From NCBI RefSeq assembly GCF_000376945.1, contig NZ_AQXU01000017.1, positions 1-64,000 of the forward strand: 64,000 bases of DNA, written 5' to 3'. Position 1 is the first letter of the stretch; the number at the start of each line of letters is the position of its first letter. A model generated the notes under the pieces. It was given only the letters and a program-made list of their open reading frames with translations, was not told the origin of the DNA and searched no databases. Shown one piece after another: positions 1 through 7,685 of this stretch. This stretch comes from Leeia oryzae DSM 17879. GTDB lineage: Bacteria > Pseudomonadota > Gammaproteobacteria > Burkholderiales > Leeiaceae. The position numbers were made by a program, and so were the translations under genes.

Positions 1-16
1 AAACTCTTAAGTTCAA
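1..16 (-). rRNA. rrs: 16S rRNA, extreme 5' end (rest lies left of the window)
   Basis: Read on the minus strand, the first bases end in AAGAGTTT, the start of the universal 5' motif AAGAGTTTGATC of bacterial 16S rRNA. Only about 14-16 bases of the mature RNA are inside the window. The assignment is supported by the complete rrn leader that precedes it (boxA and promoter). The exact mature end is estimated by analogy with E. coli 16S. Confidence 0.8.
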
Positions 17-140
17 TCTTTAAAACTGGCTTACGTACACTCAAAAAAATTTCTTTTCTTGACTGTGTAAGCACTTATTTCTTTGCAGACCCGAAGGTCT
101 TTGTCCGAAACAAGCACTCACACTTATCGGTTGTTCGTTT

Positions 141-151
141 GTTAAAGAGCA
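141..151 (-). promoter_or_regulatory. rrn antitermination boxA in the 16S leader
   Basis: The minus strand reads TGCTCTTTAAC, the boxA element where NusB/NusE load for rRNA antitermination. It lies about 130 bases before the 16S start, within a leader running from about 225 to 17. Just downstream on the same strand comes AAGTGTGAGTGCTTG, resembling boxC, and a small hairpin (GACC-CGAA-GGTC) around 88-99. Confidence 0.8.
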
Positions 152-231
152 GTTGCAACCAACTTCAAACTTTCGTAAACTCAGCGATTAATCGCTTCGT
201 TTCGTCGTCTGCGTCAGCAGCAGAGATGCGA

Positions 232-260
232 ACTATACGCACCATCTCCACAACCGTCAA
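232..260 (-). promoter_or_regulatory. sigma70 rRNA operon promoter
   Basis: On the minus strand TTGACG (260 to 255) is followed after exactly 17 bases by TATAGT (237 to 232), a near-consensus sigma70 promoter. Transcription would start near 225 and enter the boxA-containing 16S leader. No second rrn promoter was identified between here and the terminator at 389. Confidence 0.75.
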
Positions 261-388
261 CTCCTTTTGACGACATCTTCTGCAAATTCACTCCAAATTC
301 ACAATAAACCACTGTTTATATTGGGAAATTATTTTAGCAGAATTTTAACACCCAAAGCACTGTCACGTGAACCGGGCCCTGCAAATGC

Positions 389-414
389 AAAAAACCACCC
401 GAAGGTGGCTTTTT
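389..414 (-). terminator. Bidirectional intrinsic terminator (tetraloop hairpin)
   Basis: CCACC (395-399) pairs with GGTGG (404-408) across a CGAA loop, with six A before and five T after, so it can act on either strand. It lies 24 bases beyond the stop codon of the leftward transglutaminase-like gene and would end that operon before the rrn promoter. Confidence 0.7.
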
Positions 415-437
415 GGGTGCAGCATCAAATGCTTGTT

Positions 438-1241
438 TTACTCGTTCAGTTGCCAGACTTGCGCAACCGCCTTCAGGCTTTCATCAGCCCCTCCCCGCCT
501 TACCCCCCTGACAGGGCACGCATCCATATAATCCAGACCGATCGCCAGCTGTACATGGGTTTCCCCCGGACGGTTGCCGTTGCTGATATCAAAGCCGTGC
601 CAGCCGTCCTCGAGACGGACCTCCGCCCAGGCATGCGTTGCGACATGCGAACTATCGTCTACTGCATGGAGGTAGCCACTAATATAACGGGCAGGCAAAC
701 CTAACAGACGGCAGACGGTTAAGAACACATGGGTATGATCCTGACAAACACCACTGCCTTTGGCCAGAGCTTCGCTTGCGGAGGTGGCAACATCCGTCAC
801 ACCAGACTGATATGGCATATATTCCAGAATGCGGGCGGACAATTGCTCCAGTCCCATTTGATGATTCTGGCTGATTACACCTGCAAATTCTTCCGCAAGC
901 TCTCGAAGCGCATTATCCGGACAAGTCAGTGCAGTATCCCGCAGGAACCACCCCAAAGGTAACAGCGGAATATCAGGTTCTGTGGCAAGCCCGTCCCGAA
1001 CCACATCAACAACACCCTCTGCAACAATGCGGATTTCTGTATGCGGCTTATCAACCGTCAGCACGGCAACCGAATTCTGGAACATGTCTTTGGTGATAAA
1101 CCAGGGCATTGGCGTTTCCAGCGTCCAGTTACTGACTTGTTGCAAAGGCCCATTCCGGGGCAACAACCGCAGATACTGTGTACTGAGCAGCGCCGGGCTA
1201 CTGTATGTATATATAGTTTCATGCCGGATCTTGAGCAACAT
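438..1241 (-). CDS. Transglutaminase-like (papain-fold) protein
   Basis: A 267-residue protein of the bacterial transglutaminase-like superfamily. The N-terminal beta-rich part (IRHETIYTYSSP) is typical of the family. The catalytic Cys lies in GSGVCQDHTHVFLTVCRLLG, and the His and Asp in HAWAEVRLEDGWHGFDISNG. I chose the internal ATG at 1241 because AAAGGAGA precedes it; the longer frame to 1274 lacks such a site. It is the last gene of a three-gene operon with the alpha-E and ATP-grasp genes. This trio recurs in many bacteria and is thought to build or modify a peptide or amide-linked product (established association, product unknown). The real substrate cannot be read from the sequence. Confidence 0.85.
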   Translation of the reverse strand: MLLKIRHETIYTYSSPALLSTQYLRLLPRNGPLQQVSNWTLETPMPWFITKDMFQNSVAVLTVDKPHTEIRIVAEGVVDVVRDGLATEPDIPLLPLGWFLRDTALTCPDNALRELAEEFAGVISQNHQMGLEQLSARILEYMPYQSGVTDVATSASEALAKGSGVCQDHTHVFLTVCRLLGLPARYISGYLHAVDDSSHVATHAWAEVRLEDGWHGFDISNGNRPGETHVQLAIGLDYMDACPVRGVRRGGADESLKAVAQVWQLNE

Positions 1242-1288
1242 ACATTCTCCTTTGAGGATTTGCGTGTCTGGCATGACGCCATGACATG

Positions 1289-2218
1289 TTATGCCGCATC
1301 AAGGTAGGCCACATGGATCAAGTCTCCTATCTCTTGGATATCCTTCAGAAAACGACCGAGCCAGTTCTGCAAACCTTCATCGAATACTTCTTGTATATCG
1401 GTATACCCTAATCGAGCACACACTTCAGCAACTTTACGCTTGGCTAGCCGGCCATTTTCACCCTGAATAAACTCGAAAATGGTATGCAGTTCGTTCATGC
1501 AGGCAAGCAGCGCACGAGGCATGTCCTTGCGCAAAATAAGTAATTCACTGACGGTTGCCGGGGTAATTTCTTCCCGATAGATTTGCTGATAGGACTCAAA
1601 GGCAGAAATGGACTTCAGGAGTGCGCTCCAGTGATAAAAGTCTGGTGCCTTGTTGTAGTCTGCCGGTTGAATAAGGTGTGAATTAACATTCAGAATACGA
1701 GCGGTGTTGTCTGCACGCTCGAGGAATGTCCCTAACCGGATAAATGAATAGGCCTGGTTTCGCAAAATGGTGCCGTAGGTGACACCTCGAAACAGATGTG
1801 AGCGTTCTTTGACCCATTCAAAAAACTGCCCTGGGTTCTGGGATTGATTGAGTGCGAGCTTTCTGACCTCAAGCCAGGTAGCATTGATGTTCTCCCACAT
1901 CTCCGAGGTAATCTGCCCCCTGACCGCGTGGGCGTTTTCTCGCGCGTTCTTCAGACAAGACAAAATACTGGCAGGATTGTCTTGATCCCATGCCAGGAAA
2001 TGCAGCAGAGCCTCCGGGGTGACTGAGCCATGCTTTTCCTGGTACATCGCCAGTGTCCCGGTGGTAGACAGCGGAGCGGAAATTTCCAAAGTGGTATCCC
2101 AGCTTTTTTGACGCAGCAGTGATAGCGTAAAACTGACGTCCAGCATGCGCGCGAGGTTCTCTGCCCGTTCAAGATAACGGGACATCCAGAATAAGTGTGA
2201 TGCAGTTCTACTTAACAT
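1289..2218 (-). CDS. Alpha-E domain protein (DUF403 family)
   Basis: A 309-residue, all-helical protein starting MLSRTASHLFWMSRYLERAENLAR, the signature N-terminus of the alpha-E family; the second half keeps the conserved YLDAA end. The start at 2218 is preceded by GGAGG seven bases upstream, inside the end of the ATP-grasp gene, so translation is probably coupled to it. The function is unknown. By family association it works with the ATP-grasp ligase before it and the transglutaminase-like protein after it. Confidence 0.85.
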   Translation of the reverse strand: MLSRTASHLFWMSRYLERAENLARMLDVSFTLSLLRQKSWDTTLEISAPLSTTGTLAMYQEKHGSVTPEALLHFLAWDQDNPASILSCLKNARENAHAVRGQITSEMWENINATWLEVRKLALNQSQNPGQFFEWVKERSHLFRGVTYGTILRNQAYSFIRLGTFLERADNTARILNVNSHLIQPADYNKAPDFYHWSALLKSISAFESYQQIYREEITPATVSELLILRKDMPRALLACMNELHTIFEFIQGENGRLAKRKVAEVCARLGYTDIQEVFDEGLQNWLGRFLKDIQEIGDLIHVAYLDAA

Positions 2219-2220
2219 GC

Positions 2221-3648
2221 TTAATCCTCCAGAACCCAAGTATCTTTTGTGCCACCACCTTGTGATGAATTCACCACTAGCGAACCATTTTTCAGTGCCA
2301 CCCGCGTCAACCCGCCTGCCACCATGGTGATTTCTCTGCCTGTCAGTACAAAAGGCCTTAAATCGATATGACGCGGTGCAATACCGGAATCTACAAACGT
2401 TGGACAGCTAGAAAGAGACAATGTGGGCTGAGCGATGTAATTGGACGGATTAGACTTGATCCTTACCCGAAAATCTTCCAGTTCCTGTTTGGAGGCTGTC
2501 GGTCCAATGAGCATCCCGTACCCGCCAGCTCCATGCACTTCTTTCACCACCAGCTCCGATAGATGCGCAAGAACGTAGTCCATTTCTTGCGGCTTTCGGC
2601 ATTGCCATGTAGTGACATTGTTAAGAATGGGCTCTTCACTTAAATAAAAACGAATCATGTCCGGAACATACGGGTAGATGGATTTGTCATCCGCAACACC
2701 GGTGCCGATGGCATTGGCTAGCACAACATTGCCATTGCGATACACCGACAATAAGCCCGGCACCCCTAGTAGAGAGTCCGCGCGGAAGGCCAACGGATCC
2801 AGAAAGGCATCATCAATCCGCCGGTAAATGACGTCTACCTGTTTGTGCCCTGCTGTCGTCCGCATATAGACACGGTCATTCTTGACGAACAAATCACGCC
2901 CTTCGACCAGCTCTACCCCCATTTGCTGAGCAAGAAACGCATGCTCAAAATATGCACTATTAAAGTGCCCCGGCGTTAATACAATGACGGTTGGATCATC
3001 CACATGGGTGGCATGTCGCAATGTTTTTAGCAAGAGACTTGGATAATGCTCTACCGGTGCAATGGTGTGACGGGAGAAGAGCTCCGGGAAGAGTCGCATC
3101 ATCATGCGCCGGTCTTCAATCATGTAAGAGACACCTGACGGTACTCGCAGGTTATCTTCCAGCACATAAAACCCCCCATCATTGTGACGGATGATGTCTA
3201 CCCCGGTGATATGGGCATAGATCTGATGCGGGAGTGCAACGCCTTGCATAGCCGGCTGGTACTGAGCATTCTGGTACACCTGCTCTTCCGGGATTAGTCC
3301 AGCCTTCAGGATATGCTGCTCGTGATAAATATCATGCAAGAATGCATTGATTGCCGACACGCGCTGGCGCAAGCCTGCCTCCAGATGCTGCCACTCAGCG
3401 CCCGGAATGATACGGGGGATGGTGTCAAACGGGATCAGGCGTTCGGCACCACTTTCATCACCATAAACCGCAAAGGTAATTCCGACCCGTCGGAACAGCA
3501 GATCTGCCTCCTGATGTTTTTGTGCCAATGTTTTGGGGGATTGCTCGTGCAGCCATTGTGCGAATCGCTGGTAATGGGGCCTGACAACGCCACTGGGTAA
3601 CAGCATTTCATCAAACAGATGTGCAGCGGGTAAAGTTAAAGCATGCAT
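2221..3648 (-). CDS. Circularly permuted ATP-grasp protein (DUF404/DUF407 type)
   Basis: A 475-residue protein with blocks of the circularly permuted ATP-grasp type 2 family: the GVSYMIEDRRMMMRLFPELF region, HYPSLLLKTL, TPGHFNSAYFEHAFLAQQMGVELVEGRDL, and the nucleotide-binding end VVKEVHGAGGYGMLIGP followed by PRHIDLRPFVLTG. Such enzymes are predicted amide-bond ligases using ATP. It is first in the operon; the start ATG at 3648 follows CAGGAA. Its acceptor and donor substrates are not known. Confidence 0.85.
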   Translation of the reverse strand: MHALTLPAAHLFDEMLLPSGVVRPHYQRFAQWLHEQSPKTLAQKHQEADLLFRRVGITFAVYGDESGAERLIPFDTIPRIIPGAEWQHLEAGLRQRVSAINAFLHDIYHEQHILKAGLIPEEQVYQNAQYQPAMQGVALPHQIYAHITGVDIIRHNDGGFYVLEDNLRVPSGVSYMIEDRRMMMRLFPELFSRHTIAPVEHYPSLLLKTLRHATHVDDPTVIVLTPGHFNSAYFEHAFLAQQMGVELVEGRDLFVKNDRVYMRTTAGHKQVDVIYRRIDDAFLDPLAFRADSLLGVPGLLSVYRNGNVVLANAIGTGVADDKSIYPYVPDMIRFYLSEEPILNNVTTWQCRKPQEMDYVLAHLSELVVKEVHGAGGYGMLIGPTASKQELEDFRVRIKSNPSNYIAQPTLSLSSCPTFVDSGIAPRHIDLRPFVLTGREITMVAGGLTRVALKNGSLVVNSSQGGGTKDTWVLED

Positions 3649-4019
3649 AATCGGTTCCTGTCAGACAAATGTTCTTCTATATGACCTAAGCAATTCACAG
3701 CTACTGTATATACGCCTTATGGGCAAGACCCATACCAATAGTCAGATGTACAGAGGGCTATAGGTCAGTAGAAGCAAAAGCCATACCTGACGAGAAAAAC
3801 CGTACAGGATAATTTTTTATAGGTAATTTTTGAGGGAAAAGCAGGAAAACATGCAGATAGCACTCACACAGCAAGTGCATAGTGCTCAATGAGAATGCGC
3901 GATTCGCACCAGAATGGGGCAAGAAGAATGTCAGTCAGGTGGTAACACCAGAGCATCATTGATATAGAAAGAAATAGCGCCGAGATGGGGCATTCCAGCT
4001 TGTTCTGGAACAGCCATAG
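3649..4019. other. 371-base gap between the ATP-grasp operon and the flagellar genes
   Basis: No coding sequence is visible. It must hold the promoter of the leftward ATP-grasp operon, but no convincing -35/-10 pair was found. ATGGG/CCCAT (3719-3733) form a small inverted repeat. TTCCAG/CTGGAA (3993-3998 and 4005-4010), just beyond the fliT-like stop codon, form a six-pair hairpin without a T-run, a weak candidate end for the flagellar transcript. Confidence 0.4.
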
Positions 4020-4319
4020 CTAAGGTGTATGGTAGGCTCGCTGAAGTTTTCTAGATTGCTGCGCACTTTCATTCTCACCTACCAAGTCTTGCATACGAGC
4101 AGCGAGAAACACCGCGAGCTTTTGCAGCTTCGCGTCAATTTCAGCGATTTGTGATGCAGTCGGTCTATCTGATGCAGGCAGTGCCATGCACTCATCAATT
4201 AACTCAGAAAATTCTGGCAGGCGAGAGACCAGCTCATCTCCGGCATTATTCTCGGTCAAAAGATCGAGATCAGCTAGTATTAGCTGTAGCTGATCCCACT
4301 TTTTAAGTAACTCAGACAT
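4020..4319 (-). CDS. Probable FliT-like flagellar chaperone
   Basis: A 99-residue, mostly helical, acidic protein directly after fliS. Size and position fit FliT, the export chaperone of the FliD cap protein, but primary-sequence similarity in this family is low and no diagnostic motif is visible. The start ATG overlaps the fliS stop codon as TAATG (4317-4321), implying translational coupling. It could instead be an unrelated small helical protein of the flagellar cluster. Confidence 0.5.
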   Translation of the reverse strand: MSELLKKWDQLQLILADLDLLTENNAGDELVSRLPEFSELIDECMALPASDRPTASQIAEIDAKLQKLAVFLAARMQDLVGENESAQQSRKLQRAYHTP

Positions 4320-4762
4320 TAGACTTTGCCATAACTAATAGTGGCGGTAGTGTCACCAGAAGACTTTTGCTGCCCCGTCATACCTGATTTGGACAGCTCT
4401 TCCCAGGCCCCTCGCAGTTCTGCCAATAACTTATGAGCCTCGTCCAGCAGGGCAGGATCATTCTTCAAATTGGCTTCCATCAGAGTCTTTTCAACATAAA
4501 GGTAGAGATCCTGAAGATTCAGGGCCAACTCACCACCTATCTGCAAATTCAAAGCACCTCTTAATGCAACGACAATATTGGTTGCTTTGGAGATCAAAGC
4601 AGATTTCGCTGGGAAATTTTTCTGCTCAATCTCACCCTTGGCACGCATGATAGCTGCCATGGCACCATCGTATAGCATCACGATTAGCTCTACAGGAGAA
4701 GCAGATAATACAGCCGAGTCAATATTGACATTACGGTATGCATCCAGCGCACGTGACACCAT
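4319..4762 (-). CDS. fliS: Flagellar secretion chaperone FliS
   Basis: A 147-residue protein with the FliS core: ALDAYRNVNIDSAVLSASPVELIVMLYDGAM at the N-terminus, then the ISKATNIVVALRGALNL and LQDLYLYVEKTLMEAN blocks. FliS binds the C-terminal helix of flagellin in the cytoplasm and prevents early polymerisation before export. It follows fliD by 35 bases and has AGGA before the start. The C-terminal tail (about residues 125-147, Ser/Thr-rich) is longer than in the shortest homologues. Confidence 0.92.
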   Translation of the reverse strand: MVSRALDAYRNVNIDSAVLSASPVELIVMLYDGAMAAIMRAKGEIEQKNFPAKSALISKATNIVVALRGALNLQIGGELALNLQDLYLYVEKTLMEANLKNDPALLDEAHKLLAELRGAWEELSKSGMTGQQKSSGDTTATISYGKV

Positions 4763-4797
4763 ATACTATATTCCTAGCCTTGATGATGAGAACATTA

Positions 4798-6144
4798 TTA
4801 TAACCTTGAGATATAGCTTGTCATTTGGGTAATTTTTGAAAGCGCTGTCTCCATCGCCGTAAACTGCTTTTTATATCTTGCTTCAACATCTACGAGACGT
4901 AACTCCATGGCATCAATGCGATCTTGTGCATCTACCTTCTGCTTATTTAGGCTATTTGTTCGTGTAGCAATCAAGCCATCACTCTTGGTAATGTCAAACG
5001 CCGTGTTGTAAATCTTGTTTGCAAATCCACCACTTGCATCCGAAAACAGACCTTGAACCGCTGAAGGGTTGTCATTGATGGCTTTGGATAACACCGTTGA
5101 ATCCAAAGCTAGAGAACCGTCCTTCTGAAAGGTGATCCCGATCTGAGATAAATAGGTGTAGTTATTACCACTAATTGATGTCGATGAGCCAAATACCGAT
5201 CTCATCTGATTCATGATGGTCAGGGAGGTATTATCCGCCTCTAGCCGCCCACCTTTGGAATGCATGGTATCGAAATTCCCCTTGAAGGAATTATATGCAT
5301 CAACCAATGCTTTAACCTTGGCGGTCATGGCTGCTACGTCTTTTGTAATGGCCAATGTAGAGGTTTTTGGGGTAACAAGATCAGCAGATTTCAGTGTAAG
5401 CGTTACACCATCAATCACATCAGAAAAAGTATTGGTACTACGCGTAAATGAGATGCCATCAATTTTGAAAGAGGCATCCTGTGCTGCTTGTACGGTGTCA
5501 TAAGCGCTTTTGGTAGTATCAAAAACATCCAGACCGGCACCGCCTGTGGAGCTGGTATTTGTGACGGAAATACCGGAGGAAGCACCTGACGACTTAGCGG
5601 TGAGTGTTAAACGATTGGTTGTGCCATCATTAATGATGGAAGCAACTATAGATGTATTATTGTTATTGGAATTAATAGCATCCCTGATTTGCTCCAGAGA
5701 TGAATCACTCGCCAACGTAACATCAAAAGCATTGGTCCCTGAACTGAGATGCAAGCTTCCGGCGGTATTAGCAATTGCCACTGAGGTTGAGGCAAAGGGG
5801 TTCGCGACCTTTGTAATCAGTTTGTTAGCTTGCGCCAACAGGGACACACTCAGACTATAATTGCCAGTAGCAGCACTTCCCGTGGAGGAGACAGTTGCGA
5901 CATTAGTATCGCTGCTTGTAGAAGCACTTAAACTCAAGCTGCTACTGTCTTTTAAAGCAGCTGCGGCAGCTTGGATACCAGACACACTACTAGTGATTAC
6001 GCCTAAAGCAGAAATGGTTGTAGAAAAACTTTTAAGTTTTGCTTGTAATAATAGCTCTGGCTGGCGTTCGACTGACATCAAACTCGACACAAGACTGTTC
6101 GTGTCAATACCACTAATAAGCCCAGTAGATGATGAGATACCCAT
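4798..6144 (-). CDS. fliD: Flagellar filament cap protein FliD
   Basis: A 448-residue hook-associated protein 2. The N-terminus (SSSTGLISGIDTNSLVSSLMSVERQPELLLQAKL) and the C-terminal coiled region with RIDAMELRLVDVEARYKKQFTAMETALSKI are typical D0 parts. The middle is rich in Ser, Thr and Ala. FliD forms the cap under which flagellin subunits fold. AAAGGAC precedes the ATG. It sits in the order flaG-fliD-fliS, common in proteobacteria. Confidence 0.93.
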   Translation of the reverse strand: MGISSSTGLISGIDTNSLVSSLMSVERQPELLLQAKLKSFSTTISALGVITSSVSGIQAAAAALKDSSSLSLSASTSSDTNVATVSSTGSAATGNYSLSVSLLAQANKLITKVANPFASTSVAIANTAGSLHLSSGTNAFDVTLASDSSLEQIRDAINSNNNNTSIVASIINDGTTNRLTLTAKSSGASSGISVTNTSSTGGAGLDVFDTTKSAYDTVQAAQDASFKIDGISFTRSTNTFSDVIDGVTLTLKSADLVTPKTSTLAITKDVAAMTAKVKALVDAYNSFKGNFDTMHSKGGRLEADNTSLTIMNQMRSVFGSSTSISGNNYTYLSQIGITFQKDGSLALDSTVLSKAINDNPSAVQGLFSDASGGFANKIYNTAFDITKSDGLIATRTNSLNKQKVDAQDRIDAMELRLVDVEARYKKQFTAMETALSKITQMTSYISRL

Positions 6145-6181
6145 GATATTGTCCTTTACACGCTCAGCCTGTTCGCCCGAG

Positions 6182-6592
6182 TCAAGCTTTTTGCTTGGTT
6201 AGCAAACTTTGAAACTCTTCTATTCTCTTGGCCAAGTCCATCATGTCTTCAGACGGGATCTGGCGAATAACTTCTTTTGTGTCTTTGTCCATTACTTTAA
6301 ATACTACTGTGCCACTATCATCATCAATTGATAACTCCAGGGATGCGGCCATTTTCTGAATGGTCTTGTTAATCTGCTCAGCAACTTCTTTCATGCTTTG
6401 CTGGTTGGGAGCATCTTGCTGTGCATCTTTGCTTTGCTGCCCAGCCTTGGGGTTATCAGCTTGAGATACTGCCTGAGGAGTTTGACCTTGTACACCAGCA
6501 GCAGTTGCACCATTCACCTTATCAGGCTGGTTATTTTTGACTGGTGGCACCGTGTTCATTGGAAGAACAGAGGTGAGATTCTTAATGTCCAT
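6182..6592 (-). CDS. flaG: FlaG family flagellar protein
   Basis: A 136-residue protein with a disordered, Gln/Asn-rich N-terminal half (about residues 15-70) and the conserved FlaG C-terminal domain (about 70-136) with LELSIDDDSGTVVFKVMDKDTKEVIRQIPSE. FlaG proteins influence filament length in several genera; the mechanism is unclear. The gene lies between fliC and fliD with AGGAGAG before its start, downstream of the fliC terminator. Confidence 0.9.
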   Translation of the reverse strand: MDIKNLTSVLPMNTVPPVKNNQPDKVNGATAAGVQGQTPQAVSQADNPKAGQQSKDAQQDAPNQQSMKEVAEQINKTIQKMAASLELSIDDDSGTVVFKVMDKDTKEVIRQIPSEDMMDLAKRIEEFQSLLTKQKA

Positions 6593-6612
6593 ACTAACTC
6601 TCCTAGCACAAA

Positions 6613-6643
6613 CGCCGGAATCGCCTTTTCAGCGATTCCGGCG
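6613..6643 (-). terminator. Flagellin gene terminator hairpin
   Basis: A perfect 12-base-pair stem (6613-6624 with 6632-6643) around a seven-base loop lies 24 bases past the fliC stop codon. The T-tract on the minus strand is short (TTTG), so it may act as a partial terminator or a 3' stabiliser. That would let abundant fliC mRNA be made with limited read-through into flaG-fliD-fliS. Confidence 0.65.
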
Positions 6644-6666
6644 CTAACTCATTATAACCCTATTGC

Positions 6667-7572
6667 TTAACGGAGCAAGGACAATGCTTGCTGAGGCACA
6701 GAGTTAGCCTGTGACAGAATCGCAGTACCAGCTTGTTGCAGAATCTGGTTACGAGTCAGTTTTGCAGTTTCTTCTGCGAAGTCAGCATCCTGAATACGGC
6801 TGCGAGAGGCAGACAGGTTCTCGACATAGTTTTGCAAGTTTGCAATCACGGCTTCAAAACGGTTTTGAATCGCACCGAAGGTTGAACGTGAGTTTGATAC
6901 GATACCGATGTCGGCATCAATTTGTGCAATCGTTGCAGAAGCTGCACCAGTATTCAGAACACTAATAGTGCCTGTTGCTGTCAGAGAAGTTGCGTATGAG
7001 TTCAAGCCACCACTTGTTGCTGTAGTTGAACCACCCAAACCGGAAGCCAGGAACAAATCACCAGATGCAATGGTAACCTGGTTAGTCGCGCTACCATCAG
7101 AACCAACCTGGAATGTAAGACCGGCGGCCGCAATACCACTAGCAGCTGCACCAGTTACAAACAAGTGCGTACCGTTAAATTCTGTTGTAGTAACGATACG
7201 TGAAATCTCTTGAGTCAGCTGGTCAACCTCTTTTTGAAGCTGCGAGCGGTTGGTATCACTTACTGTACCGTTAGAAGCCTGAACAGCAATCTCACGGATA
7301 CGTTGCAAGTTATTACCGATTTGACCCAGTGCACCTTCACCAGTTTGAGCCAGAGAAATACCGTCATTGGCATTTCGGATCGCTTGCTGGTCACCACGGA
7401 CACGTGAATTCAGCCCTTCAACAATCGCCAGACCGGCTGCATCATCTTTTGCACTGTTAATGCGCAAACCTGATGACAGACGCTGCAAGGAAGTGGAAAG
7501 TGCTGAGCTGGTAGTAGACAAGTTACGTTGGGCATTCAGCGAGGCAACGTTTGTATTGACGATAAGAGCCAT
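6667..7572 (-). CDS. fliC: Flagellin
   Basis: A 301-residue flagellin. The N-terminal D0/D1 region (MALIVNTNVASLNAQRNL, then SLQRLSSGLRINSAKDDAAGLAI) and the C-terminal region (SRIQDADFAEETAKLTRNQILQQAG ... ALSLLR) are canonical. The central region (about 140-220) is short and rich in Ser, Thr, Gly and Ala, offering many possible O-glycosylation sites. It has its own sigma28 promoter (7650-7676), a CTGGAG ribosome site and a strong terminator. Glycosyltransferase genes lie directly upstream. Confidence 0.95.
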   Translation of the reverse strand: MALIVNTNVASLNAQRNLSTTSSALSTSLQRLSSGLRINSAKDDAAGLAIVEGLNSRVRGDQQAIRNANDGISLAQTGEGALGQIGNNLQRIREIAVQASNGTVSDTNRSQLQKEVDQLTQEISRIVTTTEFNGTHLFVTGAAASGIAAAGLTFQVGSDGSATNQVTIASGDLFLASGLGGSTTATSGGLNSYATSLTATGTISVLNTGAASATIAQIDADIGIVSNSRSTFGAIQNRFEAVIANLQNYVENLSASRSRIQDADFAEETAKLTRNQILQQAGTAILSQANSVPQQALSLLR

Positions 7573-7649
7573 GATTTTTCTCCAGTTTTTCAGCCACCGG
7601 CCGAATTTGCTTTACACGAGAGGGGCACTTGCCTCGCTCTTTGAATACT

Positions 7650-7676
7650 TTATCGACCCGGCTTTGAAAAACTTTA
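7650..7676 (-). promoter_or_regulatory. sigma28 (FliA) promoter of fliC
   Basis: The minus strand reads TAAA (7676 to 7673), 15 bases, then GTCGATAA (7657 to 7650), matching the flagellar consensus TAAA-N15-GCCGATAA with one mismatch. It lies just 10 bases past the stop codon of the TPR glycosyltransferase gene and about 78 bases before the fliC start. Confidence 0.8.
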
Positions 7677-7685
7677 GGAAAATTT

